The notes under the pieces are model-generated. The model made no database searches. It saw only the letters and a list, made by a program, of their open reading frames with translations, and was not told the origin of the DNA. A stretch of 64,000 nucleotides of DNA, from positions 1,116,001 to 1,180,000 of the forward strand of contig NZ_SLYW01000001.1 of the NCBI RefSeq assembly GCF_004343585.1, read 5' to 3'. Position numbers and translations under genes: made by a program. Below, in pieces: positions 62,479 to 64,000 of this stretch. Numbering within the stretch: position 1 is the stretch's first letter; the number at the start of each line of letters is the position of its first letter. This DNA comes from Neorhizobium sp. JUb45. Lineage in GTDB: Bacteria > Pseudomonadota > Alphaproteobacteria > Rhizobiales > Rhizobiaceae.

Positions 62479-64000
62479 TCAGGCCTTGCCGGCGATCAGC
62501 ATGAAGGCCGGGATGTCGTCGCCGAAACCGACCGGTGTCGGGCCGTCATCGTGGTCACGGTGATGGCGCTGGCGGCGCTGGTCGCGACCGTCGTCGTTTG
62601 CCGGATACGGGCGCGCATTGCGAGACCCGTTCTGCTGCCTGCGGGTATCTTGCTTGGGCTCGGCGTTCACGACTTCTGTCCTTGTGGTTTCCGCGACGGG
62701 GGCGGGTTCTTTTGGCTGGCTGACTACGACAGTATCGACCGGCTTGGTGTCATCCGAATGACTGGACGATCCGCGACGGCTGCTGCTGTCGCGATCGCGG
62801 CCACGGTCTCTGCCGCGATCCTTGTCACCACGGCCCTTGTCGCGGCCCCTGCGACCCTTGTCGCCGCTCTCGAAACTCTCCATCGGGGCTCCGAGCTCCG
62901 ACAGATCGCCGGAAAGCCATTCGATCTTTTCGTTGATCAGCTTCTCGATCGCATCGAGATACTTCGAATCGGACTTGGTGACCAGCGTGAAAGCCTTGCC
63001 GGAGCGGCCGGCGCGACCAGTACGGCCGATACGGTGGACATAGTCTTCCGCATGGATCGGCACGTCGAAATTGAAGACGTGGCTGACGTCAGGAATGTCC
63101 AGGCCGCGTGCAGCAACGTCGGACGCGACGAGCAGCGTGATCTGGTTATCCTTAAAGCCCTGCAGCATGGCCGTGCGCGAACGCTGGTCCATGTCGCCAT
63201 GCAGTGCGCCGACGGAAAAACCGTGGCGTTCCAGCGAACGGAACAGATCGGCGACATCCTTCTTGCGGTTGCAGAAGATGATGGCGTTCTTCAGTTCGTC
63301 CTGCGCCTTGATGAGATCGCGCAGTACGGAGCGCTTCTCGTAATCCTTGTTGTGCGATGCGACGATGCGCTGCGTGATCGTCTTCGTCGTCGAAGACGGC
63401 TTGGCAACTTCGACGCGTTCCGGATTTTGCAGGAAGCGGTCGGCCAGCTTCTGGATTTCCGGCGGCATGGTGGCCGAGAAGAACAGCGTCTGGCGCGTGA
63501 ACGGGATCATCTTGGCGATGCGTTCGATATCCGGGATGAAACCCATGTCGAGCATGCGGTCGGCTTCGTCGATGACGAAAACCTCAACGCCGGTCATCAG
63601 CAGCTTACCACGCTCGCAATGGTCGAGCAGGCGGCCGGGTGTGCAGATCAGCACGTCGGCGCCGCGCTCAAGCTTGCGGTCCTGCTCGTCGAATGACACG
63701 CCACCGATCAGCAGGGCGACGTTGAGCTTGTGGTTCTTGCCGTATTTTTCGAAATTCTCGGCGACCTGTGCCGCGAGTTCGCGGGTCGGCTCAAGAATCA
63801 GTGTGCGCGGCATGCGGGCGCGTGCCCGGCCCTTTTCGAGCAGGGTCAGCATCGGCAATACGAAGGATGCCGTCTTACCGGTACCCGTCTGGGCGATGCC
63901 GAGGATATCGCGACGCTGCAGCGCCGGCGGAATGGCACCCGCCTGGATAGGCGTGGGCGTGGTGTAGCCCGCGTCGGTTACAGCGGAAAGGACTTTCTGG
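62479..64000 (-). CDS. DEAD-box RNA helicase, RhlE-like (5' end outside window)
   Basis: The visible 506 residues lack the true N terminus, which lies beyond base 64000. The Q motif (TPTPIQAGAIPPALQRRD, key part TPIQAGAIPPAL), motif I AQTGTGKT, PTREL, TPGR, DEADRM, SAT and HRIGRTGRAGRSG are all intact. After the core comes a low-complexity tail of about 110 residues, rich in Arg, Gly, Asp and Lys (GRGDKDRGRDRGRDR), typical of RNA-binding tails in cold-active helicases. It unwinds structured RNA, probably in ribosome assembly or RNA decay. Confidence 0.95.
   Translation of the reverse strand, partial: QKVLSAVTDAGYTTPTPIQAGAIPPALQRRDILGIAQTGTGKTASFVLPMLTLLEKGRARARMPRTLILEPTRELAAQVAENFEKYGKNHKLNVALLIGGVSFDEQDRKLERGADVLICTPGRLLDHCERGKLLMTGVEVFVIDEADRMLDMGFIPDIERIAKMIPFTRQTLFFSATMPPEIQKLADRFLQNPERVEVAKPSSTTKTITQRIVASHNKDYEKRSVLRDLIKAQDELKNAIIFCNRKKDVADLFRSLERHGFSVGALHGDMDQRSRTAMLQGFKDNQITLLVASDVAARGLDIPDVSHVFNFDVPIHAEDYVHRIGRTGRAGRSGKAFTLVTKSDSKYLDAIEKLINEKIEWLSGDLSELGAPMESFESGDKGRRGRDKGRGDKDRGRDRGRDRDSSSRRGSSSHSDDTKPVDTVVVSQPKEPAPVAETTRTEVVNAEPKQDTRRQQNGSRNARPYPANDDGRDQRRQRHHRDHDDGPTPVGFGDDIPAFMLIAGKA

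Overview
The window looks like ordinary chromosomal DNA of a Rhizobiales alphaproteobacterium, most likely Rhizobiaceae (Agrobacterium/Rhizobium type). The best evidence is the complete acpXL-to-lpxXL cluster for the very-long-chain acyl group of lipid A. Supporting signs are a RIME-like palindromic repeat, a DUF1127 gene divergent from a VtlR/LsrB-like LysR gene, an ATP12-type chaperone gene, a fused SecDF and the high-GC codon usage. I see no insertion sequence, prophage, CRISPR array, origin or rRNA operon. The taxon is inferred from gene content, not from a search.

Layout. 0-8.6 kb: an Rmf/CrpP-like small protein, a Crp/Fnr regulator, tRNA-Lys, small stress-type proteins, a large MscS-type channel, a double-receiver response regulator and a GlxA-type AraC regulator. 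8.8-16.2 kb: DUF1127/LysR pair, formyltransferase, entericidin-like lipoprotein, a ProX-like binding protein, cobU/cobP, a TauE/SafE exporter and a nucleoside hydrolase. 16.3-21.8 kb: acpXL-fabZXL-fabF2XL-fabF1XL-adh2XL-lpxXL, which builds and transfers a very long hydroxyacyl chain to lipid A. 22-25.5 kb: gnd, an aldo/keto reductase and an RcnB-like protein. 25.6-28.9 kb: znuA divergent from znuC-znuB-zur, with two palindromic candidate Zur operators between them.

28.9-35.6 kb: diguanylate cyclase, gamma carbonic anhydrase, FAH-family hydrolase, dusA, a secreted DUF922 protein, a miniature flagellar-rod-like orphan, rpsU and cspA. 35.9-40.8 kb: gcvT-gcvH-gcvP behind a tandem glycine riboswitch, with a RIME-like inverted repeat inserted between gcvT and gcvH. 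40.9-50.2 kb: crcB, the rluC-HAD-ATP12 operon ending inside a MITE-like repeat, DoxX, and the glutathione-dependent formaldehyde pathway genes fghA and adhC. 50.3-55.4 kb: accessory-type genes, including an M50 membrane protease with an extra N-terminal domain, a gene split by an in-frame amber codon, an EamA transporter, an unrecognised two-winged-helix protein and tRNA-Leu. 55.5-64 kb: lipB, a polar amino-acid ABC transporter, secDF, a Nudix hydrolase and a DEAD-box helicase running off the right edge.

I found no clearly new multi-gene system. The most interesting items are the ketosynthase pair in the lipid A cluster in which one partner has lost its active-site residues, the amber-split gene at 52.4-53.1 kb, the 77-residue rod-like protein far from any flagellar cluster, the M50 protease with a soluble N-terminal domain, the double receiver whose first phosphoacceptor is Asn, and two repeat elements lodged in or against operons.
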